NCBI RefSeq assembly: GCF_026427715.1
Contig: NZ_CP107558.1
Span: forward strand, 3,503,001-3,567,000
Origin: Methylocystis sp. MJC1
GTDB taxonomy: Bacteria; Pseudomonadota; Alphaproteobacteria; Rhizobiales; Beijerinckiaceae
Direction: 5' to 3'
Length of the DNA stretch: 64,000 nucleotides
Shown here: positions 17,528-26,805 of the stretch, piece by piece
Position numbering within the stretch: the first letter of the stretch is position 1
Layout: every line of letters starts with the position of its first letter
Position numbers and translations under genes: made by a program
Notes under the pieces: model-generated
What the model was told of the DNA's origin: nothing
The model's input: the letters and a program-made list of their open reading frames with translations, nothing else
Databases searched by the model: none

Positions 17528-19134
17528 TGGACGTCGCCGAGCTTTCACGACTGCAATTCGCCCTCACCGCGCTTTATCATTTTCTCTTCGTTCCATTGAC
17601 GCTCGGGCTCTCGGTTCTGCTGGCGATCATGGAGAGCGTCTATGTCATGACCGGCCTGCGCGTCTGGCGGGACATGACGATATTCTGGGGCATTTTGTTC
17701 GGCATCAATTTCGCCATGGGCGTCGCCACCGGCATTACGATGGAATTCCAGTTCGGCACGAACTGGTCCTATTATTCGCAATATGTCGGCGATGTTTTCG
17801 GCGCGCCGCTCGCCATCGAAGGGCTGATGGCCTTCTTTCTCGAGGCGACCTTCATCGGCCTGTTTTTCTTCGGCTGGGACCGCCTCAGCAAGCCCGGCCA
17901 TCTCGCCGTCACTTGGTGCGTGGCGTTCGGCTCCAATTTCTCGGCGCTGTGGATTCTCGTCGCCAACGCCTGGATGCAAAATCCGGTCGGCAGCCGCTTC
18001 AACCCCGACACGATCCGCATGGAAGTCACCGATTTCATGGCGGTGCTGTTCAATCCGGTGGCGCAGTCGAAATTCGTGCATACGGTGGCGGCCGGCTATG
18101 TCACGGGCTCGATCTTCGTTCTGGCGATCGGCGCCTGGTATTTGCTGAAAGGACGCCATCGCGCTTTCGCGCGGCGCTCCATGACTGTCGCAGCCTCCTT
18201 TGGTCTCGCCTCCGCCCTGTCGGTCGTCGTGCTCGGCGACGAGAGCGGCTACAACACGACCGAACATCAGAAGGTGAAGCTCGCGGCGATCGAGGGCATG
18301 TGGCGCTCCGAGTCGCCGCCCGCCGCTTTCACGATTTTCGGCATTCCCGATCCCGAGCGCCGGGAGACGCACTACGCCATCCAGGCGCCGTGGATGCTCG
18401 GTCTGATCGCGACGAGATCGCTGACGACCATTATTCCTGGAATCTTCGAGTTGGTGGATGACGCAAAGGCGCGCATCGGTCGCGGCGTCGAGGCCTATGG
18501 CGCGATGCGCAACCTCAACAACGCCGAGCCGACGGCGGATGTGCGCCAGACGATCGAAGAGCGGCAGAGGGATCTCGGCTACGCCTTGCTGCTGCGCCGC
18601 TATACGGACGATCCCGCGAAGGCGACGCCCGAGCAGATCGAGCGGGCGGCCTGGGACACGATCCCCAATGTGCCCGTCATCTTCTGGTCCTTCCGCGTGA
18701 TGGTGGCGCTGGGCTTCTACTTCATCGCGCTTTTCGCCGTGATGTTCTACGTCTCGTCGCGGCGCGCCTTCGAGCGGCGACGCTGGCTGCTGCGCCTCTC
18801 CTTCTGGTCCCTGCCCTTGCCCTGGATCGCGGCGGAGCTCGGCTGGATCGTCGCCGAATATGGGCGCCAGCCCTGGATCATCGAGGGCGTGCTGCCGACG
18901 TTCCTTGCGGCGTCGCCGATCCCGGCGGCAAACGTCTGGCTGAGCCTCGTCGGCTTTTTTATCTTCTACTCCGCGCTGCTCGTCGTCGACATCTTCCTGA
19001 TGGCGAAATATGTGCGGCTCGGCCCCGCGGAGACCTGGGAGATCCCCGATCTCGCGACCCGGCAGGCGCCGCCCGGCGGCGTCGCCCTCGACGACATCGC
19101 GCGCGGGATAACGCCTTCGACCCCTGGGGGCTGA
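17527..19134 (+). CDS. cydA: Cytochrome bd-type quinol oxidase subunit I
   Basis: A 535-residue polytopic inner-membrane protein that oxidises quinol and carries hemes b558, b595 and d. Family signatures are LSRLQFALTALYHFLFVPLTLG at the N-terminus (heme-ligand His in ALYHFLF), GITMEFQFGTNW, GDVFGAPLAIEGLMAFFLE, the quinol-binding loop with GDESGYNTTEHQ and KLAAIEGMW, and GRQPWIIEGVLPT toward the C-terminus. Such oxidases give high-affinity, often cyanide-tolerant respiration at low oxygen. The ATG overlaps the cydP stop and the stop lies one base before cydB. No FNR-type box was seen upstream of cydP. Confidence 0.97.
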   Translation: MDVAELSRLQFALTALYHFLFVPLTLGLSVLLAIMESVYVMTGLRVWRDMTIFWGILFGINFAMGVATGITMEFQFGTNWSYYSQYVGDVFGAPLAIEGLMAFFLEATFIGLFFFGWDRLSKPGHLAVTWCVAFGSNFSALWILVANAWMQNPVGSRFNPDTIRMEVTDFMAVLFNPVAQSKFVHTVAAGYVTGSIFVLAIGAWYLLKGRHRAFARRSMTVAASFGLASALSVVVLGDESGYNTTEHQKVKLAAIEGMWRSESPPAAFTIFGIPDPERRETHYAIQAPWMLGLIATRSLTTIIPGIFELVDDAKARIGRGVEAYGAMRNLNNAEPTADVRQTIEERQRDLGYALLLRRYTDDPAKATPEQIERAAWDTIPNVPVIFWSFRVMVALGFYFIALFAVMFYVSSRRAFERRRWLLRLSFWSLPLPWIAAELGWIVAEYGRQPWIIEGVLPTFLAASPIPAANVWLSLVGFFIFYSALLVVDIFLMAKYVRLGPAETWEIPDLATRQAPPGGVALDDIARGITPSTPGG

Positions 19135-19135
19135 T

Positions 19136-20281
19136 ATGCATGTCCCGATCGACTACGACACGTTGCGCGTCATCTGGTGGGCGTTGCTCGGCCTATTGCT
19201 GATCGGCTTCGCCGTCTTCGACGGCTTCGATCTTGGAACCGCGATCCTGCTGCCGTTCCTCGGGCGCAGCGACATGGAGCGGCGCATTCTCATCAACTCC
19301 ATCGGCCCGGTGTGGGAAGGCAATCAGGTATGGTTCATTCTTGGCGGCGGCGCGTCCTTCGCCGCCTGGCCGCCGGTCTACGCCGCCTCTTTCTCCGGCT
19401 TCTATGTCGCGATGTTCGTTACCTTGCTGGCGTTGATCCTGCGGCCCGTGGCGTTCAAATTCCGCGGCAAGGTCGACAACGCGTTATGGCGTTCGATCTG
19501 GGACTGGGCGCTGTTCTTCGGCGGCCTGGCGCCCGCGCTCATCTTCGGCGTCGCCTTCGGCAATCTTCTGCAGGGCGTGCCGTTTCGTTTCGATCAAGAC
19601 CTGCGGGCGGTCTACACGGGGGGCTTCTTCCAGCTCCTCAATCCCTTTGCGCTACTGTGCGGCCTCGTGAGCGTCTCCATGCTGGTCATGCACGGCGCGG
19701 CCTATGTGCAGGCAAAGACGATCGAGCCGATCGCCGGCCGGGCGCGTCGGGCCGGCATGATCGCCAGCATCGTGACCCTTGTGCTGTTCGCCCTCGGCGG
19801 CGTCTACGCCTATTCGATGCTGGACGGCTATGCGATCACGAGCCAGATTGCCGCCAATGCACCCTCCAATCCGTTACGCAAAACCGTCGAGGTCGCCGCG
19901 GGGGCCTGGATGCGCAACTATGAGCGTTATCCATGGTCGCCGGCCGCGCCGCTCCTGGGTCTCGTCGGCGCCTTGCTGGCCGCGGTGATGTTCGCCTTCC
20001 GCCGAGAGACGGCCGCCTTCGTCATGAGCGCCGCGGCCGTCGTGGGCATCGTGGCGACGCCGGGCCTCGCCATGTTTCCTTTCATCATGCCCTCGTCCAG
20101 CGAGCCGAATGCAAGCCTCACCGCCTGGGACGCCTCGTCGAGCCATCTGACCCTGTACGTCATGCTCATCGCCGTGGTGATCTTCCTGCCGATCGTTCTC
20201 GGTTATACGGCATGGGTCTATCGCCTGCTGCGCGGAAAGGTGCCGTCCCATATTTTCGAGCCGGGCGGGCATGCATATTGA
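19136..20281 (+). CDS. cydB: Cytochrome bd-type quinol oxidase subunit II
   Basis: A 381-residue inner-membrane partner of CydA without its own hemes. It opens with a typical IDYDTLRVIWWALLGLLLIG, followed by FAVFDGFDLGTAILLP and the conserved GPVWEGNQVWFILGGGA. Later GLVSVSMLVMHGAAYV and MFPFIMPSSSEPNASLTAWD are strongly family-like. No cydX-like frame follows, since the next gene ends only 11 bases away on the other strand. No cydCD transporter genes lie in the window. Confidence 0.97.
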   Translation: MHVPIDYDTLRVIWWALLGLLLIGFAVFDGFDLGTAILLPFLGRSDMERRILINSIGPVWEGNQVWFILGGGASFAAWPPVYAASFSGFYVAMFVTLLALILRPVAFKFRGKVDNALWRSIWDWALFFGGLAPALIFGVAFGNLLQGVPFRFDQDLRAVYTGGFFQLLNPFALLCGLVSVSMLVMHGAAYVQAKTIEPIAGRARRAGMIASIVTLVLFALGGVYAYSMLDGYAITSQIAANAPSNPLRKTVEVAAGAWMRNYERYPWSPAAPLLGLVGALLAAVMFAFRRETAAFVMSAAAVVGIVATPGLAMFPFIMPSSSEPNASLTAWDASSSHLTLYVMLIAVVIFLPIVLGYTAWVYRLLRGKVPSHIFEPGGHAY

Positions 20282-20292
20282 GTGCAATCGCC

Positions 20293-20688
20293 TCAACGCA
20301 GCCATTCTTTCGGCACGTCAAGCGCCAGCGCGATGCTCTCGCGCGCTTCCGGGGAGCCCTGGCTGCGCCCCCGTTCGATATCGCTCAGATAACCCTGCCC
20401 CAGCCCCGCCTTGGCGGCCAACTCCTGCTGCCGCACGCCGCGCCAGTCCCGCAGCGCGCGCACCAAGGTCGCGCCCCGTAATAGGGCTGCACTGACCTCT
20501 CGCGGCAAGACAGCCTTGGGGTTTTCCTCCAACTCGGCCATGCGCTGGTCGAAAACCGCGACATCCGCAGCCTCCTCCTCTTCCTCCAGCAATTCCCCCG
20601 TTCGGAGAAGAAGCGCCTCATATTCGGCGCGCGGTAGGACCACCAACTCCTCGCCTCCGGGGGTGCGGATGATTTGGACCTTGCTCAT
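20293..20688 (-). CDS. XRE-type antitoxin with C-terminal HTH
   Basis: A 131-residue antitoxin. The N-terminal segment VQIIRTPGGEELVVLPRAEY resembles toxin-neutralising or Phd-like extensions. A glutamate-rich linker (LLEEEEEAADV) leads to an XRE helix-turn-helix (RQQELAAKAGLGQGYLSDIE near residues 90-110). The ATG at 20688 has AGGAG five bases upstream and follows the toxin stop by one base, so the pair is cotranscribed with the toxin first (higBA-like order). It probably represses its own operon. The gene ends 11 bases from cydB, convergently. Confidence 0.88.
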   Translation of the reverse strand: MSKVQIIRTPGGEELVVLPRAEYEALLLRTGELLEEEEEAADVAVFDQRMAELEENPKAVLPREVSAALLRGATLVRALRDWRGVRQQELAAKAGLGQGYLSDIERGRSQGSPEARESIALALDVPKEWLR

Positions 20689-20689
20689 C

Positions 20690-20941
20690 TCAGCTCCTGG
20701 AATAGGTGGTGGTCTGCCGTCGCCCGACGTAAATCGCGAGGATTGTTGAAAGGTCGGCAGTGAAGAGGACGCGATAGGCCCCAACTCGCAACCGATAGCC
20801 TTCGCGGCCAGTAAGCTTCTTCACGTCTCCAACGCCTTCAACAGCGAAGCGCGAGAGCGCCTCGACCACTTGCTCGCGCGCCTCGAGCGGGAGAGCGTTG
20901 AGGTCCCGCGCAGCGGCTGCGGTGAATATAATCGTTTTCAT
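20690..20941 (-). CDS. RelE/ParE-superfamily toxin
   Basis: An 83-residue compact protein (MKTIIFTAAAARDLNALPLE start, then VKKLTGREGYRLRVGAYRVLF and a C-terminal ILAIYVGRRQTTTY). The pattern K-L-x(4-7)-Y/W-R-L-R-V-G-x-Y-R is diagnostic of the RelE/ParE fold. RelE-like members cut mRNA on the ribosome and ParE-like members poison gyrase; which applies cannot be read from sequence alone, although the final GRR...Y basic/aromatic pair is RelE-like. The start is the second of two adjacent ATGs, five bases after AGG. It forms a toxin-antitoxin operon with the next gene. Confidence 0.85.
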   Translation of the reverse strand: MKTIIFTAAAARDLNALPLEAREQVVEALSRFAVEGVGDVKKLTGREGYRLRVGAYRVLFTADLSTILAIYVGRRQTTTYSRS

Positions 20942-21201
20942 CATTGCCTGTAACGATAATATCGCAAAATATCGCGCCAGCGCTGGCGCCGACGCCACAA
21001 AATGCGCCGCTACCCCTTACATTGACAAGGGTCCCCCACCCTCTTATCTCTCCGGCGGAAATGCCGCGTCGACCCTGACGCCCGGTGAGCCGGTCGCTGT
21101 CGCAAGCGGTTGCTTTTCCATGACATTCGCGTGCTTCGCCCCGCCCGCCGACGACCGGCGCAAGCGTTGAGCGGCGGCGCGCCACAGAAAGGTTCGCGGG
21201 A

Positions 21202-24021
21202 ATGCTCGGCGCCCTCGCCAAGAAAGTTTTCGGCACGGCCAACGACCGCCGCCTCAAGACCTATGCGCCGAAAGTCAAAGCGATCAACGCGCTGGAGCCC
21301 GAGCTCGCCGCCCTTTCCGACGAGGAGCTGCGCGCCCGGACAGTCGCATTCCGCGAGCAGATCGCCGCCGGCGCCTCGCTCGACAGCCTTCTCGCTCCCG
21401 CCTTCGCCACCGTCCGCGAGGCGGCCAAGCGCACGCTCGGCCAGCGCCATTTCGACGTGCAGCTCATCGGCGGCATGGTTCTGCACGAAGGCGCCATCGC
21501 GGAGATGCGCACCGGCGAAGGCAAGACGCTCGTCGCGACCCTCGCCGTCTATCTCAACGCGCTCGCCGGCAAGGGCGTGCATGTCGTCACGGTGAACGAC
21601 TACCTCGCCAAGCGCGACAGCGAGTGGATGGGCCGCATCTATAACTTCCTCGGCATGAGCGTCGGCTGCGTGATCCACGACCTCGCCGACGACGAGCGCG
21701 CCGCCGCCTACGCCTGCGACATCACCTATGGCACCAACAACGAATTCGGCTTCGATTATCTGCGCGACAATATGAAATATGAATTCGCGCAGATGGTGCA
21801 GCGCGGACATCATTTCGCGATCGTCGACGAGGTGGACTCCATCCTCATCGACGAAGCGCGCACGCCGCTCATCATCTCCGGCGCCGTCGACGACAAGTCC
21901 GACCTCTACAACACCATCGACCGCCTCATGCCGAAGCTCGCGGCGGAAGACTATGAGCTCGACGAGAAGCAGCGCACGGTGCATCTCACCGACGCCGGCA
22001 ATGAGCATATGGAAGAGCTGCTGGCGGAGGTCGGCGCGCTGACCGAAGGCGCGCTCTACGAAGCGCACAACGTCACGCTCGTCCATCACATCAATCAGGC
22101 GCTGCGCGCCCACAAGCTCTTCCAGAAGGATAAAGACTACATCGTCCGCAAGGGCGAGGTAGTCATCATCGACGAATTCACCGGCCGCATGATGCCGGGC
22201 CGCCGCTATTCGGAAGGCCTGCATCAGGCGCTGGAAGCCAAAGAGCGCGTGCAGGTCCAGCCCGAGAACGTCACGCTCGCGTCGATCACCTTCCAGAACT
22301 ATTTTCGTCTCTACGAGAAGCTGGGCGGCATGACCGGCACGGCGTCGACGGAAGCGAACGAATTCGCCGAAATCTACAAGCTCGACGTCGTTGAAATCCC
22401 GACGAACCGTCCGGTCCAGCGCCGCGACGACGACGACGAGGTCTATCGCACGGCGAAAGAAAAGCTCAACGCCATCCTCGAAGAGGTCAAGGACGCCAGC
22501 TCGCGGATGCAGCCGCTGCTCGTCGGCACGACCTCGATCGAAAAGTCGGAGCAGCTCGCGGATTTCCTGATCCAGCAGGGCTACAAGATGATCGACTTCG
22601 CCGATCCGAAGGGATTGTCGAAGCTCTATGAGTCGGCGCGCGCAGGCAAGCCTTCGAAAATGCTCGCCGTCCTCAACGCGCGCTTCCACGAGCAGGAAGC
22701 CTATATCGTCGCGGAAGCGGGCGTGCCGGGCGCGATCACCATCGCCACCAATATGGCCGGCCGCGGCACCGACATTCAGCTCGGCGGCAACGTCGATATG
22801 CGCGTGGCGCATGAATGCGCCGAGCTGGAAGGCGATGCGCGTGCGGCCAAGGAAGCCGAAATCCGCGAGGAAGTCGCCCGCTTCAAGGAGCAGGCGCTCG
22901 CCGCCGGCGGCCTCTACATCATCGGCACGGAACGCCATGAGAGCCGCCGCATCGATAATCAGCTGCGCGGCCGCTCGGGCCGCCAGGGCGATCCGGGCCG
23001 CTCCAAATTCTTCCTGTCGCTGCAGGACGATCTCATGCGCATCTTCGGCTCCGAGCGCATGGATTCGATGCTCGTGAAGCTCGGCCTGCAGGAGGGCGAG
23101 GCGATCGTCCATCCCTGGATCAACAAGGCGATCGAGAAGGCGCAGCACAAGGTCGAAGCCCGCAACTTCGACATCCGCAAGAACATCCTCAAGTTCGACA
23201 ACGTCATGAACGACCAGCGCAAGGTCATCTTCGAGCGCCGGCGCGAGATCATGGGGGAGGAGAGCGTCGAGGAGCAGGTCTCCGACATGCGCGCGGAAGT
23301 CGTCGAGGCGCTGGTCTCGACGCATATTCCGTCGGACGCCTATGCCGAGTCCTGGGATGTCGCGGGCCTTGCCGAGGACGTTCACGCCAAGCTCAATATC
23401 GACGCGCCGGTTGCGGATTGGGCGAAGGAAGAAGGCATCGCCGACGAGGAGCTCAAGGAGCGCCTGCTGGAGGCCGCCGACAAAGCCTATGAGGAGCGCG
23501 TCGAACGCAGCACGCCGCCGCTGATGCGCATGATCGAGAAGCAGGTCGTGCTGCAGTCGCTCGATACGCTGTGGCGCGAGCATCTCATCGCGCTCGATCA
23601 TCTGCGTCAGGTGATCGGCTGGCGCGGCATGGCCCAGCGCGATCCGCTCAACGAATATAAGTCCGAGGCGCTGGACCTTTTCCGCAGCCTGATGAGCCGG
23701 TGGGACGAGGCCGTCACGGCGCAGCTGATGCGCGTGGAGGTGAGCTTCGAGGCGCCGCCCTCCGCGCCGCCGGAGCTGCCGCCGATGGAAATGTCGCACC
23801 CCAATCCGGTGGCGCTCTCGGCCGGCGCCAGCGTCGAGCAGACGGCGCTGGAGGACTTGAACGCCCGCCTCGCCGCCATGGATTTCTCCGCGCAGGCGGC
23901 CGAGCCGGGGGCGGCGCGCGACCCCTCCGATCCCACGAGCTGGGGCAAGGTCGGGCGCAACGAGCTCTGCCCCTGCGGCTCCGGCAAGAAATACAAGCAC
24001 TGCCACGGGCAGCTGGTCTAA
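21202..24021 (+). CDS. secA: Preprotein translocase ATPase SecA
   Basis: The 939-residue motor ATPase of the Sec system, acting with SecYEG at the inner membrane. Seen in order: [16 protein letters not shown]; Walker A MRTGEGKT near residue 100; [18 protein letters not shown] with the DEAD-like box; the preprotein-crosslinking domain; [36 protein letters not shown] (arginine finger motif). A proline-rich linker leads to the C-terminal zinc finger [13 protein letters not shown] that binds SecB and lipids. AAAGG precedes the ATG. It is monocistronic. Confidence 0.99.
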   Translation: MLGALAKKVFGTANDRRLKTYAPKVKAINALEPELAALSDEELRARTVAFREQIAAGASLDSLLAPAFATVREAAKRTLGQRHFDVQLIGGMVLHEGAIAEMRTGEGKTLVATLAVYLNALAGKGVHVVTVNDYLAKRDSEWMGRIYNFLGMSVGCVIHDLADDERAAAYACDITYGTNNEFGFDYLRDNMKYEFAQMVQRGHHFAIVDEVDSILIDEARTPLIISGAVDDKSDLYNTIDRLMPKLAAEDYELDEKQRTVHLTDAGNEHMEELLAEVGALTEGALYEAHNVTLVHHINQALRAHKLFQKDKDYIVRKGEVVIIDEFTGRMMPGRRYSEGLHQALEAKERVQVQPENVTLASITFQNYFRLYEKLGGMTGTASTEANEFAEIYKLDVVEIPTNRPVQRRDDDDEVYRTAKEKLNAILEEVKDASSRMQPLLVGTTSIEKSEQLADFLIQQGYKMIDFADPKGLSKLYESARAGKPSKMLAVLNARFHEQEAYIVAEAGVPGAITIATNMAGRGTDIQLGGNVDMRVAHECAELEGDARAAKEAEIREEVARFKEQALAAGGLYIIGTERHESRRIDNQLRGRSGRQGDPGRSKFFLSLQDDLMRIFGSERMDSMLVKLGLQEGEAIVHPWINKAIEKAQHKVEARNFDIRKNILKFDNVMNDQRKVIFERRREIMGEESVEEQVSDMRAEVVEALVSTHIPSDAYAESWDVAGLAEDVHAKLNIDAPVADWAKEEGIADEELKERLLEAADKAYEERVERSTPPLMRMIEKQVVLQSLDTLWREHLIALDHLRQVIGWRGMAQRDPLNEYKSEALDLFRSLMSRWDEAVTAQLMRVEVSFEAPPSAPPELPPMEMSHPNPVALSAGASVEQTALEDLNARLAAMDFSAQAAEPGAARDPSDPTSWGKVGRNELCPCGSGKKYKHCHGQLV

Positions 24022-24078
24022 GCTCCGCCTGCTGAACCGCAGGCCTTCGTGCCCGCAGAATTCGCGCCTGAGGATAGT

Positions 24079-24237
24079 TTGTCGGCAAACTTCCGAGGCA
24101 GCCTCGTCCTTCGAGACGGGCGCTTCGCGCCCTCCTCAGGGTGAGGCCTAAGTGCGTGCGCAGATGCAGAAGCCCCTCGTACTGAGGAGCCTGCGCAGCA
24201 GGCGCCTCGAATTACGAGGGGCGTCGACGCCACTTTG
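24079..24237. repeat. Dispersed repeat A, copy 2
   Basis: A copy with GTCCTTCGAGACG at the left and GCGCCTCGAATTACGAGGGG at the right, plus the central CTCAGGGTGAGGCCTAAGTG. Its final 28 bases are repeated exactly in tandem (24210-24265). The rest of the 24022-24394 gap holds nothing else recognised. Confidence 0.85.
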
Positions 24238-24265
24238 AATTACGAGGGGCGTCGACGCCACTTTG
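24210..24265. repeat. Perfect 28-bp tandem duplication at the end of repeat A
   Basis: The unit AATTACGAGGGGCGTCGACG + CCACTTTG occurs twice in succession with no mismatch, which points to a recent slippage event at the boundary of the repeat A copy. Confidence 0.95.
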
Positions 24266-24394
24266 TGGTTCTGTGCGCGCCTTAAGGGCGCGCGGTCCGG
24301 CTGCGGGCTTCATCTCATCGTCGCCCATCCGTCGCAAAAGCTTCCACGGAAACCGCTACCTCTCCGAGCGTCCGCTCAGCTATGGAGGCAGAAA

Positions 24395-24487
24395 ATGGAC
24401 GGTTTCATTATTCCCGCGGCTATGCTCCTGATCGTTATCGGCGGCGGCATCTATATCGCCCGCACCAGCCGTAACGTGAATTCCTGA
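24395..24487 (+). CDS. 30-residue single-pass membrane peptide
   Basis: A short frame, MDGFIIPAAMLLIVIGGGIY followed by IARTSRNVNS. It has GGAGG at an ideal six-base spacing, one hydrophobic helix of about 18 residues, a small positively charged tail, and a strong terminator 28 bases after the stop. The combination of Shine-Dalgarno, transmembrane helix and terminator makes a real gene likely despite the length. The orientation rule predicts a cytoplasmic C-terminus. Function and family are unknown; small membrane peptides of this kind often modulate larger membrane complexes. Confidence 0.65.
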   Translation: MDGFIIPAAMLLIVIGGGIYIARTSRNVNS

Positions 24488-24515
24488 TCTATTAACCTTA
24501 CCTCTGGGAAAACTT

Positions 24516-24548
24516 GCCCCTCCGCGCCTTGCGAGAGGGGCCTTTTTT
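24516..24548. terminator. Bidirectional terminator
   Basis: Stem GCCCCTC-CGC ... GCG-A-GAGGGGC followed by CTTTTTT on the plus strand. The T-run covers the stop codon of the convergent CYTH gene at 24547, so the hairpin can serve both directions. Confidence 0.85.
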
Positions 24549-25077
24549 ATTGCTCCTGCCCCACGCTGCTCGACGGCGCGGCTCGCAAAAATGCGCCCCC
24601 ATGCGCCTCGCTCAATGCCGCAAGCCGTGCGGCGAGCATGTTGCTCTGGCGATAATCGGGATCGTGGGTGACTTCCCGCCCGACCCACGGCGGCAATGGA
24701 ACGAAGACGTTCTCGCTCATGAGCTCGACTTCCGCGATGACGACGCCTTCCAAAACGCCGTCATATTCGTCGATTTGCCAGGTAAAGCCCATGTGTTCGA
24801 CATAGTGGCGGGTCTTGGCGAGCACCTTTTCGCCGCTGTGCTTCGCGATCAGCTCGGTCGCGTCGGCGATCGGGATGTCATATTCGAACTCCGTGCGTTT
24901 CAGCCCCTCTCTCGCGCTTTTGACCGTGAGCGTGGCGCGCGTCTCGTAAAGTCTCACGCGAATTTTACGACCTTCGGCCGATGCGAGGAGGCCATCCACC
25001 AGCCGCTCGCGCATGTGGCTCAATGCGCGCCAGGCGTTGCTCGACAGGACGAATTTACGCTCGATTTCGATCGCCAT
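24547..25077 (-). CDS. CYTH-domain (triphosphate tunnel) protein
   Basis: A 176-residue CYTH protein. The ExExK signature appears as EIERKF right after the start (MAIEIERKF), and alternating charged strands IRVRLYETRATLTVKSA, TEFEYDIPI and YVEHMGFTWQIDEYDGVLEG build the eight-stranded tunnel, closing with AEVELMSE. Family members hydrolyse inorganic triphosphate or act as class IV adenylate cyclases; single-domain bacterial forms like this are usually tripolyphosphatases. The ATG at 25077 has ATAAGG two to three bases before it. The longer in-frame start at 25164 adds a basic, unconserved stretch. It shares the terminator with the small membrane peptide gene. Confidence 0.87.
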   Translation of the reverse strand: MAIEIERKFVLSSNAWRALSHMRERLVDGLLASAEGRKIRVRLYETRATLTVKSAREGLKRTEFEYDIPIADATELIAKHSGEKVLAKTRHYVEHMGFTWQIDEYDGVLEGVVIAEVELMSENVFVPLPPWVGREVTHDPDYRQSNMLAARLAALSEAHGGAFLRAAPSSSVGQEQ

Positions 25078-25180
25078 GGCCTTATCCGTCAAATATGCCG
25101 CCAGAGCATACGCTGGATGGCGGGAATTTGACCGAGGCGTTTTGCCGCGGCGTTCGTCTGTCACCTCTTAGGGAATGGGC

Positions 25181-26443
25181 TCAGCGCAGCGCCGGCCTCC
25201 GGCCTTCCTTTCGGCCGAACATTTCGAAATGCGCGAGAGGGTTCATGCCGCCCGTCGCGACGTCGGGGTTGCGGTCGAGATATTTGCGGCTCGAGAAGAA
25301 AGGTCCGGGGTCGAGCCCCTGCTGTGCGCCTTTGAGAAGATAATGCAGAGCGGGGTCGCCGACGCCGCCATAGCTCTCGATGTAATGCAGCGGATCGAAA
25401 AAGACCGAGCGGCTGATCGCGAGATATTGCTTGGCGAGAAACGGGTCCCGCCGGCGCATGAGCAGCGCCAGCGCGCGCGCGCCAATGGCGAGCGGGTTCC
25501 GGCCCGTCGATCGGCTAAGGATGTGAAAGCGCTCCAGAATTTCGAGCTGGCAGTCGCTTTTTGCGACGCTCCAATCCTCCCTCACAATGGCGCGCAGCTG
25601 CGCTTCACGCGCGGCGTAATAATCCTCGGTCTCGGCTGGTGAGAAGGTCGTATAGCCGACGAGCCGCAGATGCGCGACGAAGTCAGATTGTCCGGTGTCG
25701 GTCGCCTCTTCGACGACGAAAGGCGATAGTCCCAGGAAAAACAGATCGGAAAGGAGAAGGCGGAAGCTCGCCGGCGTAAAGGTCCAGCAGTGGACGTCAT
25801 GATAATGCGGATCGTTGCCCGTCCGCATGCTCTCCCAGGCGTCGAACGCCTCGCGGAGCCTGCGCTCGGGAACGATCTTCTCGAGCTTTTCGTCGAGCAG
25901 GAAGCAGACAAGCGACCTTTCTCCATCGACGAAGCGGGCCATTTGAGCGTTTTGCTCGAAAATCTGGCGGTATGTCGGCCGGCTTCGGCCATCGTGAAAG
26001 GCCTCGATCATCGCACCCAGACCCGTCAGCGGGCGGAAGAAATCGAAACAGGCGCGCTTGTCGGGCAACGCCATGGAGAGCACGCCGTCCTTTTTCAGAA
26101 CGCGCCCGCAGGCCTGAAGAAAAGCGATTGGGTTGGGAAAATGCTCGAAATTATGCGACGAGAGAATGTAATCGAGATCGCCCGCGACACCAGCGTCGCG
26201 GCAGAGCGCGTCGATGTCGGTGGCGCTGCCGACGAGGTCGACAGGCTCGATCAGATCGACCGCCCCATTAGGCAGGCTCGAATCTACGCGCGCCCGATGC
26301 CTGACCGCTTCCGTGTCGAAAACATCCAGCGAGAGGCAATTGTAGCCATCGCGTTTGGGCGCCAGCGGTGAGAAATAAGGGCCGATCTCAATCCCGCGCG
26401 CCTCTTTGGAAACATGCTTCAGAAGTTCCTTTTTGCGATCCAT
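25181..26443 (-). CDS. Class I methyltransferase with C-terminal NPDV-type repeats
   Basis: A 420-residue protein. Residues about 1-160 form a SAM methyltransferase domain (RGIEIGPYFSPLAPK, NCLSLDVFDTE, YILSSHNFEHFPNPIAFL, VLKKDGVLSMALPDKR). The C-terminal about 70 residues carry two copies of an FDPLHYIE.YGGVGDPALHYL / FFSSRKYLDRNPDVATGGMN pattern (F-x-x-x-x-Y-L-x-x-x-P-D-V-x-x-x-G-x-N-P-L-x-H-F), a repeat I know from bacterial rhamnan-synthesis and other large glycosyltransferases. This suggests a role in modifying a glycan or in a glycan-assembly complex, which is inference. The ATG at 26443 has GGGAT three bases upstream. Nearby glycan genes are absent. Confidence 0.75.
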   Translation of the reverse strand: MDRKKELLKHVSKEARGIEIGPYFSPLAPKRDGYNCLSLDVFDTEAVRHRARVDSSLPNGAVDLIEPVDLVGSATDIDALCRDAGVAGDLDYILSSHNFEHFPNPIAFLQACGRVLKKDGVLSMALPDKRACFDFFRPLTGLGAMIEAFHDGRSRPTYRQIFEQNAQMARFVDGERSLVCFLLDEKLEKIVPERRLREAFDAWESMRTGNDPHYHDVHCWTFTPASFRLLLSDLFFLGLSPFVVEEATDTGQSDFVAHLRLVGYTTFSPAETEDYYAAREAQLRAIVREDWSVAKSDCQLEILERFHILSRSTGRNPLAIGARALALLMRRRDPFLAKQYLAISRSVFFDPLHYIESYGGVGDPALHYLLKGAQQGLDPGPFFSSRKYLDRNPDVATGGMNPLAHFEMFGRKEGRRPALR

Positions 26444-26805
26444 TAATCCCACCGGAAAAGACCTGGGCATACAAACGGCTGACGCCGGTTCGCGCGCTAC
26501 GGCAAGGGTAAGGCTCCACCCACCCGACGCAGCATCGCTGCTCCACCCTCCCAGCAAAGACAGTGACGGCTATTCTGCGGCTGCCCCGGGCGAGGGCGGT
26601 TCGGCCCGGGCCGCTTATATAGAAATGACGCGTCTTTGGTAATAAGACTGTGCCGCGCGGCGGACGCCCCCTCCTATTTGGGAAGGTTCGGCGTTTTCTA
26701 TTCGCACCGGGCTCATTTCCTTACCGCCCGGCTCTGCGGATCGCCGGCCGTCGCCATCCCTCTCGGGGAGGCGCGAACTATGCAGCATTGGGACAGGAGC
26801 CTCGC
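26444..26805. other. Gap between divergent methyltransferase and PFK genes
   Basis: A 362-base region between the methyltransferase and phosphofructokinase starts. It presumably carries both promoters. The frame open here on the plus strand before 26806 is not conserved-looking and has no ribosome site. No repeat or hairpin of note was seen. Confidence 0.5.

Noticed and set aside
21010-24006. Very long open frame on the minus strand opposite secA
   Set aside because: It is the complementary frame of a strongly conserved gene in GC-rich DNA, has no family features and consists of Arg/Asp/Leu-rich mirror sequence.
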